From Amoeboaphelidium protococcarum (taxonomy: Eukaryota; Aphelidiomycota; Aphelidea): 64,000 nucleotides of DNA. This document shows, in pieces, positions 1 to 13,904 of this stretch. A model generated the notes under the pieces. That model was not told the origin of the DNA. It was given only the letters and a program-made list of their open reading frames with translations, and ran no database searches. Every line of letters begins with the position of its first letter. Positions within the stretch are counted from its first letter, which is position 1. The DNA is taken from assembly GCA_023515745.1 (NCBI GenBank), contig JALECJ010000004.1, positions 806,001-870,000 on the forward strand, given 5' to 3'. The translations under genes were made by a program, and so were the position numbers.

Positions 1-1
1 T

Positions 2-547
2 AGTGAGATTATTAGAATGCTGAATTCTGAGTTTAATCATCTGGCCTAGAATCCGTCTCTTGATTTGTATCCAGAAGAGTTGCGTTCCAAGATTGATGAG
101 GTAAATGAATGGGTTTATGACCAGTTTAACAATGGTGTGTACAAGGCCGGTTTCGCCACCAAGCAGGATGTGTATGAGAAGCATTGCAAAACTGTGTTTG
201 AAGCTTTGGATCGTTTAGATAGTATTTTGAAAGATAATCGTTATTTGTGTGGCTCTAAGTTGACTGAAGCTGATGTTCGTGCAGTTTAAACAGCGTGGCG
301 TTTCCAGCCGGTGTACCATGGTCATTTCAAGTGTAATCTCAAGCCTATTGAGGCTTATGAGAATGTTCTGCGTTGGATGCGCGACATCTACCAGACTGGG
401 TCTGCATCCAAGTCTGTGAACATGGAGCATATCAAGAAGCACTACTATATGTCTCATACCAGCATCAATCCTAATTAGATCTACGGCCTGAATGATGGGC
501 CAGATTTGACCATTAAGCCTGACCTGAGTCGTTTCCTGTCAAAGTGA
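2..547 (+). CDS. Glutathionyl-hydroquinone reductase / ECM4-type glutathione transferase (5' partial)
   Basis: The reading frame is open from the left edge and stops at TGA 545-547, so only about 181 C-terminal residues are present. In-frame TAG and TAA (for example at 290) are read as Gln. The segment opens with SEIIRMLNSEFN, the strongly conserved SSEI(I/M)RM-N stretch of the Xi/Omega-like glutathionyl-hydroquinone reductases (bacterial YqjG, yeast Ecm4). The C-terminal helical domain follows: TKQDVYEKHC, then LTEADVRAV, then YHGHFKCN. Family members use glutathione to reduce glutathionyl-hydroquinones in the cytosol. The catalytic Cys of the N-terminal thioredoxin fold lies outside the window, so activity cannot be judged. 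It converges on the SAHH gene, with 121 bp between the two stops and an AATAAA at 579. The family call is firm. Confidence 0.9.
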
Positions 548-578
548 ATTGCAGAATGTGGTGCTATTGTGAAACTTG

Positions 579-584
579 AATAAA
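579..584 (+). terminator. Poly(A) signal AATAAA after the glutathione transferase gene
   Basis: AATAAA lies 32 bp after the TGA of the glutathione transferase gene, within the 121-bp gap shared with the convergent SAHH gene. The position is right for a polyadenylation signal; no transcript evidence is available. Confidence 0.4.
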
Positions 585-668
585 AAAAACGTATTTAATA
601 ATAATGATAAAATCTTATTTTCAAAATGTCATTTCTGTTCAATGGTGAGACTAGATTGCCACGACAAC

Positions 669-1994
<1,326 letters not shown>

Positions 1995-3568
1995 TGTTAG
2001 TAATATTCAGATGCGGTAGTATTAAGTGCGTAGGCAATCCTAGTTTTAATAGTTCGATTACGTATAATTTGAATCGATTAAAGAGAAGAAGAAGAGAGAA
2101 GGCTCGATCGGAAGCGGAACGTAAAGCCTTAAACCGAGAGAGGACGAGAGAGAGCGAGAGAGATTGAGATTGGGGTGGCGTCGGGAACGATGAGCTTCGG
2201 ATCCCGCGCGCTTCGGACTTTAACCGATGACGATCTGTTTGATCAGAGACGAGGCGTTATATTAATGTATTTTTTCATCGAGCGTCAACTCTATCAAGAT
2301 TAAATATATAATTGAATAATGTTATTATTTAACAAGTGTCGATCAAGCCAAGGTCCATAGAAATCTAATACTATGATACTCGATGAGTAGACCACCGATT
2401 AGAACGTCCGATTATTGCACTAGAAGAACTCTCTATAGAACAACAACGTGACAATCGTGTGAGGTGTTACCATTGATCATGGATAGCTCTTTAGGCGTCC
2501 AACATTAAGTGCATTAATATCAAATGGGAAGGTAAAGACACGATATCTAGCAGTTTTAACGAAAATTTAGGAGTCCTCAGTCTTTACTACAATCAAGGGA
2601 ACATTGACGCGTAAAGACACTTGAGCAAGTCTGCTCTTTTGATACCATAAAGGTACAGCAGCATATTTTTCTCTAAATTTAATTTCTCTGCAGAGTAACA
2701 GTCTGTTTAACCCCAAAACAAAAAATTTCAGATCGCATCTACTAGCATAATCATACTTGGACTAAACCATAAATCCCCCAAATGACCACCTTATTTTGGT
2801 CATCAACGACTACCTCAATTGATTTACTTAACGCAATCTCTGTGGTAAATGAAACAACTCATTGGCACCATCAATTCATATTTAGGATGCCATATACTTT
2901 ACACGCCCAAATAACCAGTAGAACAGTCGATGCTGTCGGCATCATATCATTCAAATCAGCATGGATCGATGTGCATGTGACTGTTTCAGGGGAGACTTAA
3001 AAGATAGACGTAGACACTGTTTTATACTTTTCACTCATAGCTCACGTTGATCGCAGCAGCATTTTGCACCTTCTGAAGTAGAGTTCATGATGCTAGCTTT
3101 TTTCTCTTTCTACCAGTCATGACGTATTCTTTACCACTAACACGTCACAAAACGCGTACCATTTAGCATGATGAAAATTATCATGAGTCAACTTGGATGT
3201 TAATTATACTGGCCGTCAGTAAGTGTTTCAGTATATATATCGCATAATTTTGCACTGACCAAGCTGTTCTCAAATACGCGTTTCCACTCCGCCAGGTGGC
3301 TATCATTGGAACTGTGATATTTTGCATTCAATCTTTTATAACCACACCATACAAAGAACTAACCTCAGAATCTAACATTGAAAGATATATGTCTTGTTGG
3401 ACACTTACCAGCAATATATTTTATCCTTATAAAGAAAAAGAGCCAACTTTAACAATAACTAAGCATTTATTGTTCCACCATTCAAACTCGCTGTGTTTGG
3501 TGCGATCGCGGGTAATTTCTCCGTTGTAACAACATCAAACCTTAAATTTTCGGACTCAACTGACCAAA
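1995..3568. other. Gene-poor spacer between SAHH and ALG12
   Basis: A 1.57-kb gap between two divergent genes, the longest gene-free stretch in the window. 2080-2180 is GA-rich (GAGAGAG runs) and probably belongs to the SAHH promoter or 5' UTR. With a single stop codon, open frames of 70-110 codons occur by chance. One at 2782-3100 and another on the opposite strand around 2995-2870 resemble no family I know. I see no convincing gene, tRNA or repeat here. Confidence 0.5.
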
Positions 3569-5318
3569 ATGTCTAAATGCGCAATTAGCTGGTAAGATTT
3601 GTTGATCGCTGTTGTAATTACTGCTCACTGCTTGCTGAGTCCTTTTACTAAGGTTGAAGAAAGTTTCAACTTGCAAGCGGTGCATGATATTTTGCATCAC
3701 GGCATCAATGTGAGCGAGGTATGATTATCCACATTGTCACACGTACTAGAGCCATAGTTTTAATTCATATTGTAGTATGATCATTTGTAATTTCCTGGCG
3801 TTGTATCGAGAACTTTTATCGGAGCATTAGTTTTGAGTGCAGTGTCGTATCCCACTATAAGCTTGTATAGATTGATTGCACCGTGTCACTCATCTTTACA
3901 TGATCAAGTCATTGGTAAGTTGATTGCTTATCATCTTTCAAATAATAGCGTTATGTTAGATGCATGTATGTAGTCCGTTCAAGTCTTGGCTTACTCACGG
4001 CTTTTGCCCTCAGCGTATTTAGACGCAGCGTTTAGAAGCATTTTGGCTGGTTATGCTCGGTGATGTTCACTTTACTGTCCGTGTCTCAATTTCATCTGAT
4101 GTATTATGCCTCCCGAACTCTTCCAAACATTTTTGCGTTCAATATTGTGATGGTCAGCTTCTCAGTATGGATGGAACTACACTCGGTAGTATAGAAGTCA
4201 GTGAAAGCGCGTAATCAGATTATTAGTCAACTTATATGGGCGGCGGCAATTGCTGGAATCTTTTTCAGATCAGAGCTGATTATACTCTATTTGCCATTAT
4301 TTGCGATGGAGGTGTTTGTGTGGAGGACTGTTGGAATTAGTCGACTGATATGGTCTAGTCTTAAAGCTGCAGTTGCGTGTTTAGGTATGCTGGTTCGTGT
4401 TTGAACGGTTATTTTTCGTCGACTTTCATTACTATTTGGTGTAGCTTTGACTATTGCAATTGACTCCTATTTTTGGTAGAGATGGTTGTATCCTGAAGGT
4501 GAAGTATTATGGTTCAACACAATACTAAATTAAAGCCATCATTGGGGAGTTAGTCCAGTGCATGCTTATGTCACAATCTTTCTGCCAAAGTTGACTTTAT
4601 CTGGCTACATGATGTTCTTGGTAAATAGCTGTTAGGAGTTTGCCAAGTTTCGAATGCAGTCGAGATTCGCTCCGTACCTGTTTGTTATAATGGCCTTTCT
4701 AGCAATCTATTCGCTCCTCCCGCATAAAGAATGGCGATTCATCATTTATGTTCTACCATTGATGAATTTAATATCGGCTGATTTAATGTCCAAAAGGTAA
4801 TAACATAATCTTGTTCGCACATTTTACATCATCTGTGTTTGTGTAGGTGGCTAAATCGCCAAAAATCTCAAGCAAGCATGCTCACAGCGGTCTTTGTGGT
4901 ATTAATGCTCGCTGCCAACTTGAGTGTAACATCTCTAATGACGTACATATCAATGTAAAACTATCCCGGAGGACACGCGCTTATTTGGCTTCACAATAAC
5001 GTCAGCGTAAACGAAACGGTCTTGGTGCATATCGATCCCGAGTCTGCGATGTCTGGTGTCTCGCTATTCGGACATTAGTTTGATTAGGTGCACAACTGTC
5101 AAAGCTACAGTGTTTGGAAATACTCAAAAGCTGAGAATGTTACGGATTACTCAATTTACACACATTTAGTAACTAATACTCCTCAACTGCATCGAGATCA
5201 CTTTCAGGCTGTTCACGCGGTTGAAGCGTATGACACTATAAGGCTTGATGAGTTGAAACGATTCAAAAGTCCTCTAAAGTACATTGAAAAGATATTTGTG
5301 ATGAAAAGACTCAATTGA
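3569..5318 (+). CDS. ALG12: Dol-P-Man:Man7GlcNAc2-PP-Dol alpha-1,6-mannosyltransferase
   Basis: Five exons: 3569-3718, 3776-3914, 3974-4384, 4445-4796 and 4847-5318, with introns of 57, 59, 60 and 50 nt, all GT...TAG. The phases join cleanly and give 507 residues. The protein is a polytopic ER-membrane GT-C glycosyltransferase that adds the eighth mannose to the lipid-linked oligosaccharide for N-glycosylation. Diagnostic stretches are [16 protein letters not shown] at the luminal N-terminus, then [16 protein letters not shown] across the first intron, and [16 protein letters not shown] near the C-terminal membrane segments. The acidic pair in the first loop (VEESFN) is the usual catalytic area. 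The stop overlaps the convergent Sds3-like gene by 8 bp. The family is certain; the exact ALG12 assignment rather than ALG9 or PIG-B rests on the VHDIL/PGVV motifs. Confidence 0.9.
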
Positions 5319-6770
5319 TCAATTAGCTTATAGCCGCCATATCTTCTCTGAACTCTTGCTCCGTGAGAGGTTCTATCTTACAGGAAACTTGACATGAACT
5401 CAAATCCTCACCAGCAAGACACCACGAGTCGTATATATCGTCTTTTACTTCAAGTGTCGATTTTACGCGTTGCTTATCAGCCGAAAATGTCAGCGACGAT
5501 CGTTCATCAGCCGAGGCGATCAAAATTTGTTTCGCGATCGAAACGAGGCGCGACTGATACTCAGACTCAATGCAGCTCCTGTGGAGATCAAACTTTCGCT
5601 TGGCAATATTGACTCGATCCTCATGCACTTACTAAATGACACTCATTCGTCTTCGCAACTCTGGATGATTACCTACACATGCGAGTAAAACAATGACATG
5701 AGACTCGAGGCTTAATATGCAAAATTACCTGCTTAAAGCATTGCAATCTCTTCAACTAACAACCGATCCTTCCCTATATACAATCTACATCAGACACACC
5801 AATTCAACATATCAAATTCACAGAAAATGGCTAATATCAGCTTACTTGCTCTTGACTTCACTAAATTTATCAGAAATTCTTTGCATGTCACGCTGCAACA
5901 CTTTACGACGTTTCCGCGTCTCTTCAAGTCTCTGTTCTATGGCGGCAAGGTGATTGGATGATTGCTATTGTTATATCAATCCCGAGTTATGTACTCCATC
6001 CTCGTCATTGTTATCATCATCGTCAGCACTGCTACCACTATTTTCCGTGGCCAGCTTATTTATATTATCACCAGATTATTTTTCTCTGTCAGATGTCATT
6101 GTATTTGCAGAATCAAAGTTAAGAAGTAATTCTTCGGTTGACGCATTTTAGGAGCCATGTGCTTCAGCGAAATCGCCTCCTTCAGCAGCTGCGATATCGC
6201 CAGCATCATCAGTATCACCGACATTATTTAGCTTCTCTTACTAGCCCATAGAAATCATGTCCTCGCTTCTGTCACCATTAACAGTTGCGTCTTTCTACTG
6301 AACTGAGTCCTTAAGCGGAAAATCTACTTCATCGCCAGAGACATTGAGTGCAGGCGCAGACTCATCAGATGGTACATTCGGTGTCAACGAGGTTTTGCGA
6401 CCTTTAGAAGACATGGTACGACTTGCCGGTGACTTGGCCTTATCCTGCGACTTTAATTAAGCCTGTGTTACGGTTGGTGACTTGACAGAGTTCATCATTG
6501 TTCTAATGGGAGCAACGAAAGATGGAGAGAGAGGAATCCTGATGGTTTCACCGGCTCTCACTTTCAGTCTGTTGCGATGGGGCGAAATAGCGAAAATGAA
6601 TAGATAGACAGATGACGGTCGCCCGTTGATTGAAATGATTTCCGCCGCTATGATCAAGGCATGAAACAGCAAAGGATTAAACTCTACTGTACACTGACAC
6701 CCTTGTTCTCATAGATGCTCGTATAACCGATATAGAACTTACTGGACTTTTTCTCAGTTTTTGAATTCAT
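5311..6770 (-). CDS. Sds3/BRMS1-like histone deacetylase complex subunit
   Basis: Four exons on the minus strand: 6743-6770, about 5846-6686, 5729-5784 and 5311-5672. Introns are about 56-61 nt; the first acceptor is ambiguous by 3 nt. Total is 428 residues. The C-terminal half carries the Sds3-like coiled-coil domain: RLEETRKRRKVLQRD, then KDRLLVEEIAML, then AGNHPELRRR (the family's G-THPEY-L motif), followed by charged helices with ESEYQSRLVSIAK. The N-terminal half is acidic, Ser- and Gln-rich low-complexity sequence. Family members are structural subunits of Sin3/Rpd3 corepressor complexes in the nucleus. The 28-nt first exon (MNSKTEKKS) and its join are less certain; an in-frame ATG at 6414 is an alternative start. 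It shares an upstream region with the first receptor kinase. Confidence 0.75.
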
Positions 6771-7285
6771 TTTCGCGCGGTTGCTTTGTGGTACTGTATA
6801 AAACTCTCGATTGTGTATGGATTTTACGCAGATGCAGCCATAGTGATTCTAACTGAACAAATCAATTAGAGCTGCGAAATATATCTATAGTGCAATAAAA
6901 TTCTATTTTCTAATCATCTTTGGCGCGATTCTGTTGAAGCGTCATGCTCCCATCACTACTTTGTTACCATATTCTTCAGCGTATTTTTAAATGCAAAAAT
7001 AGCGTATTACTGAAACAGTAGCCATTGTACATATAAAGTCTAATGCAACGTTATGCACTGAATTTGGCCAAAGATTAAAGTAAGTGAATGAGGCCAAACC
7101 CATCAATTATAATTGCGGCTCCAATTAGAGGCGCTTATTCTGGCCAATCCCAAGCCACTTCGCTGCATATAGTCCCAAAATTTCGTTTCGGTGCTCCTTT
7201 TTACATCATATAATTGATTAAGCTGATAATTATAAGATTAAATAATTTTTAAATAGTTTGATTCGATATGTAACTATTTCTAAGA
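6771..7285. promoter_or_regulatory. Divergent intergenic region, Sds3-like gene / receptor kinase 1
   Basis: 515 bp, AT-rich, between two divergently transcribed genes, so it should hold both promoters. A CCAAT-type element, CCAATCCCAAG, lies at 7144-7154, 132 bp before the kinase start. The same 11-mer recurs upstream of receptor kinase 3. No other gene or repeat was recognised. Confidence 0.4.
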
Positions 7286-10200
7286 ATGTGGGCTATCGTG
7301 ATAGCTTCCTTGCAGCTTGCCAACTTGATCACTGCTGGCGTCGACTTTACTGTGAGGGCTGCTACGGGTACATGGGCAACTAAACAAGACTCAAAAGGCT
7401 TCTTCTACACATATTCACATGTCAGAGTCGCGAATGAGCGTATATACTCTGCTAATGGCTCATTTGTTCAAACTCAGGTCTATCAGAGCAGTGCTGAATC
7501 GTTCATTGCAAAGTATGATTAATTTGGCGCGTTGTAGTGGCATCTCATGATTACAGGTGTTAATGACGATTATATGTATTATCTTAACATTGATCCCTCT
7601 GATAACATTATTGCAGTAATATGGGAGTAGTCTAGTGATTTCAAAATTTACACAACAACTAACCAAGTGGCCAAAACTATTCCTTTAAGTGGTGGCTCTT
7701 AGGCAGTTGTTGCAAAATTTTCCAGTAATGGCACTCTGTTAAGGACTGCGCGTTTGGATGCGGCTGGCTCGTGGAATGTGCCACAGAGTTCAGTCGTGGG
7801 TCCTAATGGACAGGTATTGGTTCATATATGGAACAACTTCGGTGGTTGGTAAAACAATCCAGTCGTCTATTATAATAATGATAATGTTGCTGGCCCGTCC
7901 AGTAGCGGCACTGGTCATAGGTTCATGCTTGACAATAATCTAAATCTTGTGTACTTCCACAACGATAACACTTTCGCCGTGGATGTCACAATGACAATTA
8001 ACGCTAATGGGGATTAATTTTTGCAAATGAATCAGTAAACTGCTGTGAGCTTGACCGATTCCACAGGTCGCTTGATTTCTGCACCTTATGTCAGCGGAGT
8101 GGACTGTCCTCTGTTGGTGTTCAACTCCAGTGGTGCGTTCTAGTATTATTGGCGTTTTTCTGGTTCAGGTGATGAAATACCTGGTGGAGTTTCTTTTGAC
8201 AAGTCTGGTGCGGTTTATGCTTCGGTGTTCGTCAATGGTCCTTTTGTTGCTTACAATGCTTCTAATATTGCAGTTATGACGCTCGGATCTGCAGGAGTAT
8301 CCGGATCTTATGTCTTCAAGCTTGATGGTGGAAGATTTATATTGAAACGGTGGGCTATAACTGGCTCGGCTGCTGTAAAATTATCTCTTGCTTTTGATTC
8401 AGATGACAATATGGTGTTTAATGGTGTGTCCGCAGCCGCCACGATTAACTTTAACAACAATGGTGTTGTCACTAATTAGTATGTGCATCCTTTTACCGGT
8501 CAGTATGCAATCATTATGGTACATAATTAGACTGGCTCTTTCCTCAACCGAACTGTAATCTACACTTCTGCTTAGAGTATTACTCTCTTTGGAAGTTTTG
8601 TATTGGCAAATCGTGGTTTTCTAGTAGCTTTTCAAACAAGTGGAAGCGCTGTAAATATTATTGAAGATTCTGGTACAACTAAGAATTACGCCTTCGCTCA
8701 AGGCATTGCAAAAATTGGTAATCTGCTTCCTATGGTACCTACCACTATTACGACCACGACGACTACCACCACAAGTACTACGACTACGACGACTACCACG
8801 ACTACTACAACCACCACGACAACTACAACGACAACGACGACTACTACAAGTACAACGACGACTACTACTACGACTACCACGACGACTAGTACTCCCACAA
8901 CCACTACAACAACCACTAGTACTCCTACAACTACGACTACAACTTCAACTACTACGACGACAACCACGACGACAACCACCTCCACGACAACAACGATGAC
9001 CACCATTACACCTACTGCCTCAACTTCAATTACTACTACTGTTAGTACTGCACCTTTTACAACCGCCTCATCATCAAGTACCTGGAATGTTGCCCAAGTT
9101 ACTAGTACTGCGAATTTATCATCAACGGTGGCTATTGGTACAAGCACAAGGGCAAATACGTCGCTAGTCTAACAGACGACATAACCATTGCTGTAGTCAT
9201 CCTCATTTACCACTATTAGGACTACCTCATCTGCTGATCTTGTCACTTTTGGATTGGGAGACTTTGCGCACAGCAAGGTTTAATCGACAACTGGTGTGGA
9301 TGATTCTACTTAAAATTAGTCTAATCCATCAGCGCTTGTGGGCTCATCCTCGATGTTATCGACTATCGTGGCAATAATAGCTGCTTTCTTTGTTCTGGTA
9401 GTTGTACTAGCTGCTTTATACGCTCGTCATAAGTTACGTCGTCGCCGTTTTGGTAAGGTAACCTCTCAAATGACCCGAGCAAGTACGTATACTCAAAGTA
9501 GCGCGGCATCTTCTGCATTAACTACCACTATGCACTAAGGAGCTACGAACATGCAAGGAGGAACAACATTGGCACCGACATCATTTGAGATCTCAGTTCC
9601 CGGGTTCATGAGACTGACAGAAGGGCTCAACTTTCGTTAGATTCCCAATTCTCAACTCACCGCTGGTGGTTAAGGTTCTATTTGGCTAGCTGAAATACTG
9701 GATCTACCTTATGAATATCCTTTAAGACCACAGCCTGGCGAGAAATTTGTTGCCAAGTATAGTAATGGTGTTGGCTCGTCTGAAGCTTTCTTGTAAGAGG
9801 TGGCTTTGATGTGGCGATTCAAGGATAGCGCACATATAGCAAAAATAGTCGGATTTGACCCTTTGAATATGATCCTTTTGATGGCTCATTACTAGCAAGG
9901 TTCACTGGAAATGTTCATCGAATGCAAGAGCGAAATTAGCCGCCTGGTAAGTTATAATTTTGACTTGGTGTATTCAATGTCTGTGGACGTCTTTGCCGCT
10001 ATACAGGTCACTCATCAAGCAGGTGTTGTGCACAATGATATTAAGGCTGGTAACTATCTGGTTGATGTGTCTTCTGGTTAAATTCGCTTATGTCTTACCG
10101 ATTTTGGTATTTGCTCCCTATTGGGTTCATCCAAAGCAGTCACTGGTATGACGTGGAATGCCCTGAATGGCTTTACTGCGACTTACGCCGCACCTGAGGT

Positions 10201-10486
10201 ATGGCTCAAGCTAGTGTTGCTTGATTAACAAAGAATGAAACGTGACGTCTATGCCGGTGCTGTCATAATGGCTGAGATGGTCAACAGATAAGTGGCATGG
10301 GCGGGACAAGGTAGAGATCAAATAAGTCAAGCTGTTTTGGCCGGCGGGCGTCCTTCTTTAAGTCTATGCTTTGAAGACCCAAAGAATGACGCGTTAATTG
10401 CGATCATTTATGCTGCTTGGGAGTAGGATGTTACGTTTAGGCCGCACGCAATGTAGGTTCTGAATTCTCTTTATGGTTTGAAATGA
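7286..10486 (+). CDS. Receptor-like kinase 1 (propeller ectodomain, poly-Thr stalk, TM, kinase)
   Basis: One uninterrupted 1066-residue frame, ending in TGA at 10484. Order: signal peptide (about 1-17, ends LITAG); ectodomain of about 460 residues built of repeats of the type W-(x)n-G-x-DD-(x)n-iDpsdN, resembling SBBP/NHL-like beta-propeller repeats; an 88-codon Thr tract (residues about 486-573); a Ser/Thr-rich juxtamembrane region; a transmembrane span (about 691-712, followed by ARHKLRRRRF); then a cytoplasmic kinase domain (about 765-1066). Kinase landmarks are the Gly-loop GGQGSIWL, VAK (K824), LQEVALMW, HNDIKAGNYLV (D918), DFG (D939) and APE. All catalytic residues are present, but the HRD Arg is Asn. 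It is the first of three tandem paralogues. The ligand and pathway are unknown. Confidence 0.85.
8741..9004 (+). repeat. Poly-threonine stalk tract of receptor kinase 1
   Basis: About 88 codons, nearly all ACN (Thr) with a few Ser and Pro codons (AGT-ACT-CCC/CCT). All four Thr codons are mixed irregularly, so this is a protein-level repeat rather than a clean DNA microsatellite. Such mucin-like tracts are usually heavily O-glycosylated rigid stalks. The reverse strand reads as a spurious poly-Val frame. Confidence 0.9.
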
Positions 10487-10724
10487 ATTTTTAAAATGTG
10501 AAGTAAAATAATCTATTTATCGTATAAGCTTCAGTTTGCTTGCCTTTTCGGCCTAGAATGGCCAATCAATTCTGCTTATAATGTACCAATCAGACAACTT
10601 GCATTGTTATTGCATCAGCATACAGTACAGACTTTGTGCTTATCCTTCTCTTTCCCACGTTCAGCTTTTTTGTACAACTCGTCAGCAATTTACAACGTTA
10701 GTCTTTACGAATAATTTGCCATCA

Positions 10725-13700
10725 ATGAATATTCGCGTGGCATTGACTGCATTGCTTATCAACTTTGCTGTTGCTTCTAACGATTTTACTATTAGAAGCA
10801 CGAGTGATTATGAACTCTCCACTATTGACTCCGCAGGTAACTTTTACGCACGTGCATATGTATCTAAAGTTGGTGAGTAGATCTATTCTGCGAATGGGTC
10901 TGTGACTACAACAACTTTCTACGCTGGAGGTGGTTCAGACAGTATCTACATGAAATTTAACGCTCAGGGTAATCTGCAGTGGTACTTCCACATTGCTGGT
11001 AGCGGTGATGACTGGGGTTAAGGTCCTTTTGTTGACGCTCAGGATAATCTGTTCTTTTCTACTTGGACAACATCGCAAGACTTTAAGTATTATAGCATTA
11101 ATCATTAACCTGTGAAGTCTATCAACATTCCGAGTGGCACTTAAGGTGTCGTTGCAAAAGTTCATCCTAATGGAACATTGCTCCGCACAGCTCAACTGTA
11201 TGCTCCTGGGTCGTATAATGTTCCAAACTTTTCTGTGCTTGGGCCCAACGGATGGTTTGCAGTGCAGATGTGGAACTCTTACGGCGGATGGCCTACAAAT
11301 CCCGTGAATATGTATAATAACGATGGCGTTATTGTCGCAACCAGTAATGGTGGCGGGCACATCTTCATGATGGACAATAACCTCAATCACATCTATAATA
11401 TTGATGATGGTAGTTTCGCTGTATTTTCGCGTTTAACTATAGGACCCACGGGTGTGCTCTATTATCAGCAGTATGCATAGTCAGGTACGGCTCTCACGGA
11501 TACTAAAGGCTTTGAAGTTTATACTTCATATGATTCTGGCTTCGATGTCAACTTGATAGTGTTTGATCCCACTGGAGCCTTCTTGTATTATTGGAGGTTT
11601 AGTGGCGCGGGCGATTAGGCGCCTATTTAGCTAACTTTCGATAATGCCGGGGCTCCAATTTAACAGGTATCCTCCACTGGTCCGTTCACTGTTTTTAATG
11701 GTGTTAATACTCCCGTGTTATAAATGGGTGCAACTGGTGTATCTGGAGGTTATTTTTTCAAGCTGAATGGCGGGACATCTGTTACATGGTGGTCCAGCGT
11801 AAGTGGTGTTGGGTCCACTACATGCTACATGCACATGGACAGCTAGGATAATTTGTTTTATGCTTTATATTCTGATGCTGCTTTATTGAGTGTCAACACT
11901 ACTGGTGTGATTTCAACGCAGTACAATCGTTAATTTCCCTTTCAATATGGTATTGTGTTTGCTTACCACAATCTGGGCAAGATTTGGGGTCGCAGTCTAT
12001 TGTACAATTCAACACAAAATACAAGATTTGGCTATTTTTAGTGGCTTCCTCAGAACAAATTGCTAGCTGGTTTGATCACTGATGGATAGGGTGTTCTGTT
12101 CAATGATACAAGAGGTGGCCAAGTTGCCATTCCTACTCAGAGAGGTGTTGCGAGACTGTTGGATTTCCTACCTGTACCTACCTTGCTGTACACCACTGCT
12201 ACTACAACCACCACGACCACTACTACGACAACTACCACCACCACTACTACGACAACCACAACCACTCCGACTACTACGACGACCACAACAACCACGACAA
12301 CGACTAGTACTCCCACAACTACGACAAGTACTACTACCACCACGACTACGACCACGACGACAACAACGACCACCACTACTACTCCGACGACTACGACAAC
12401 TACTACGACAACTACTACCACGACTACTTCTACACCAACTGCCACCTCGTTCTCTACGTCCTTGGTATTTACTTCTGTTGCTAATGGCTCTGTTATTAAT
12501 GGCTCTGCTACATAATTCTCATTTACTTCTCACTCCCTTTCTGCATCGACTGCCGTTATCTCTACAGTATCATATTAAGCTGGTATAGTAAGCTCTTCTA
12601 CAAAGACGTCTGTTAAATTGTCATCGAGCTCATCTTTTGCAGTCAGCTCTTAAACTAATGGGCTAATAACGTTTGGTATTGGTGGTTCTATTGGAGGCTC
12701 CTCTGTATCCACGAACACAAATGAGGGTGCTCGAGATCAATCTGGGCCATAAGCTTAATAAACTTCGTCATCAATGATATCTGCAGTCGCAGCTATTGTT
12801 TCCGGCATCTTTGTAGTCGCAGTATTAGTAGTTGCTCTATATGCGCGTCAAAAGTTCCGTCGTACCAAGAAGATTAGCACGCAGATGACTAAAGCTACTG
12901 TTTTGACTTAAAACAGTGCCGCACCCTCTGCAGCTTCCTCCACTGTCATGGAGGTTCGAGGCACATAAATGTAAGGTGGCACCACTATGGTTTCTACTTA
13001 GTTTGAAATCTCTGTACCTGGATTTTTGAAGCTTAGTGAAGGGCAGAACTTTCGTAAAATTCCTAATTCTATGCTAAATGCTGGTGGTCAAGGTAGTATT
13101 TGGCTTGTCTAGATACTCACTGTTCCGTCTGATCATCCTTTCCGTTAATGTGATGGTTAGACTATGGTTGCAAAGTACTCTACTAATAAGGCTAGTGCAG
13201 AGGCTTTCTTGTAAGAGGTTGCATTGATGTGGAGATTTAAAGATTGTGCTCACATTGCCAAACTAGCTGGTTTTGATGCTGAGAATTTGGTTATGGTGAT
13301 GTTTTACTATCAGAATGGATCATTGGATGATTTTATTAATATGAAGAGTGTGTTAAGTTAGCAAATGGTTTGGAACTTTGAACTGATCAAGTCCCTCGCT
13401 ATTGACGTATTCTCTGCAATGGTAGTGCTACACGCAGCAGGTGTCGTGCACAACGATATCAAGGCTGCCAACTATCTAGTGGACACTTCATCTGGACAGG
13501 TACGCGTCTGCCTGACCGATTTCGGTATTTGTACTCTGTTGGGCACATCGAAGATGGTGACCGGGCTGAATTGGAATGCACTTGCTGGTTCCACTCCTAC
13601 GTATGCTGCTCCGGAAGTTTGGATGAAGCAAATTGTATCTGATGATTTGAAGCCAAAGCGCGACGTGTTTGCAGGTGCTGTCATACTGGCGGAACTGCTG

Positions 13701-13904
13701 AACAGACAGCCGGCTTGGTAGGGGTTCACCAAAGAGTAGATATAGGAGTCTGTCTGTGCAGGTGGTAGAGTTAAAATTCAACCAGCCATCCAAGATCCAA
13801 GGTTTGACAAATATCTTCAAATTATTGAAATGTCCTGGGATTAGAATATATTTACGCGTGTACATGCTCAACGCGTTTTGAATGAATTGGTCAATCTTCA
13901 ATGA
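10725..13904 (+). CDS. Receptor-like kinase 2 (propeller ectodomain, poly-Thr stalk, TM, kinase)
   Basis: A single-exon 1059-residue paralogue of receptor kinase 1, 238 bp downstream of it. Start is the ATG at 10725 (MNIRVALTALLINFAVAS, a clear signal peptide), not the in-frame ATG further upstream at 10581, because the paralogues begin here. Ectodomain repeats read like SGAGDQAPIQLTFDNAGAP and PTGAFLYYWRF. The Thr tract covers residues about 490-572 and the transmembrane span about 685-707 (IVSGIFVVAVLVVALY). The kinase domain has K817 in MVAKYS, HNDIKAANYLV (D911), DFG (D932) and TYAAPEVW. Its ectodomain is clearly more diverged from copies 1 and 3 than they are from each other, whereas its stalk and kinase closely match copy 3. 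CCAAT boxes occur upstream (GGCCAATC near 10560). Confidence 0.85.
12192..12440 (+). repeat. Poly-threonine stalk tract of receptor kinase 2
   Basis: About 83 codons of mixed ACA/ACC/ACG/ACT with short TPT, TST and STP interruptions, ending in STPTATS, a sequence shared with receptor kinase 3. Same architecture as in the other two copies. Confidence 0.9.

Noticed and set aside
8698..9147. Long poly-valine open frames on the minus strand at 8698-9147, 12137-12445 and 15826-16221
   Set aside because: They are the exact antisense of the poly-Thr stalk codons (ACN read backwards gives NGT/GTN) and lie inside genes that are clearly coding on the plus strand.
10581..10724. Upstream in-frame ATG of receptor kinase 2
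   Set aside because: The 48-residue extension would bury the signal peptide; copies 1 and 3 start at the position equivalent to 10725.
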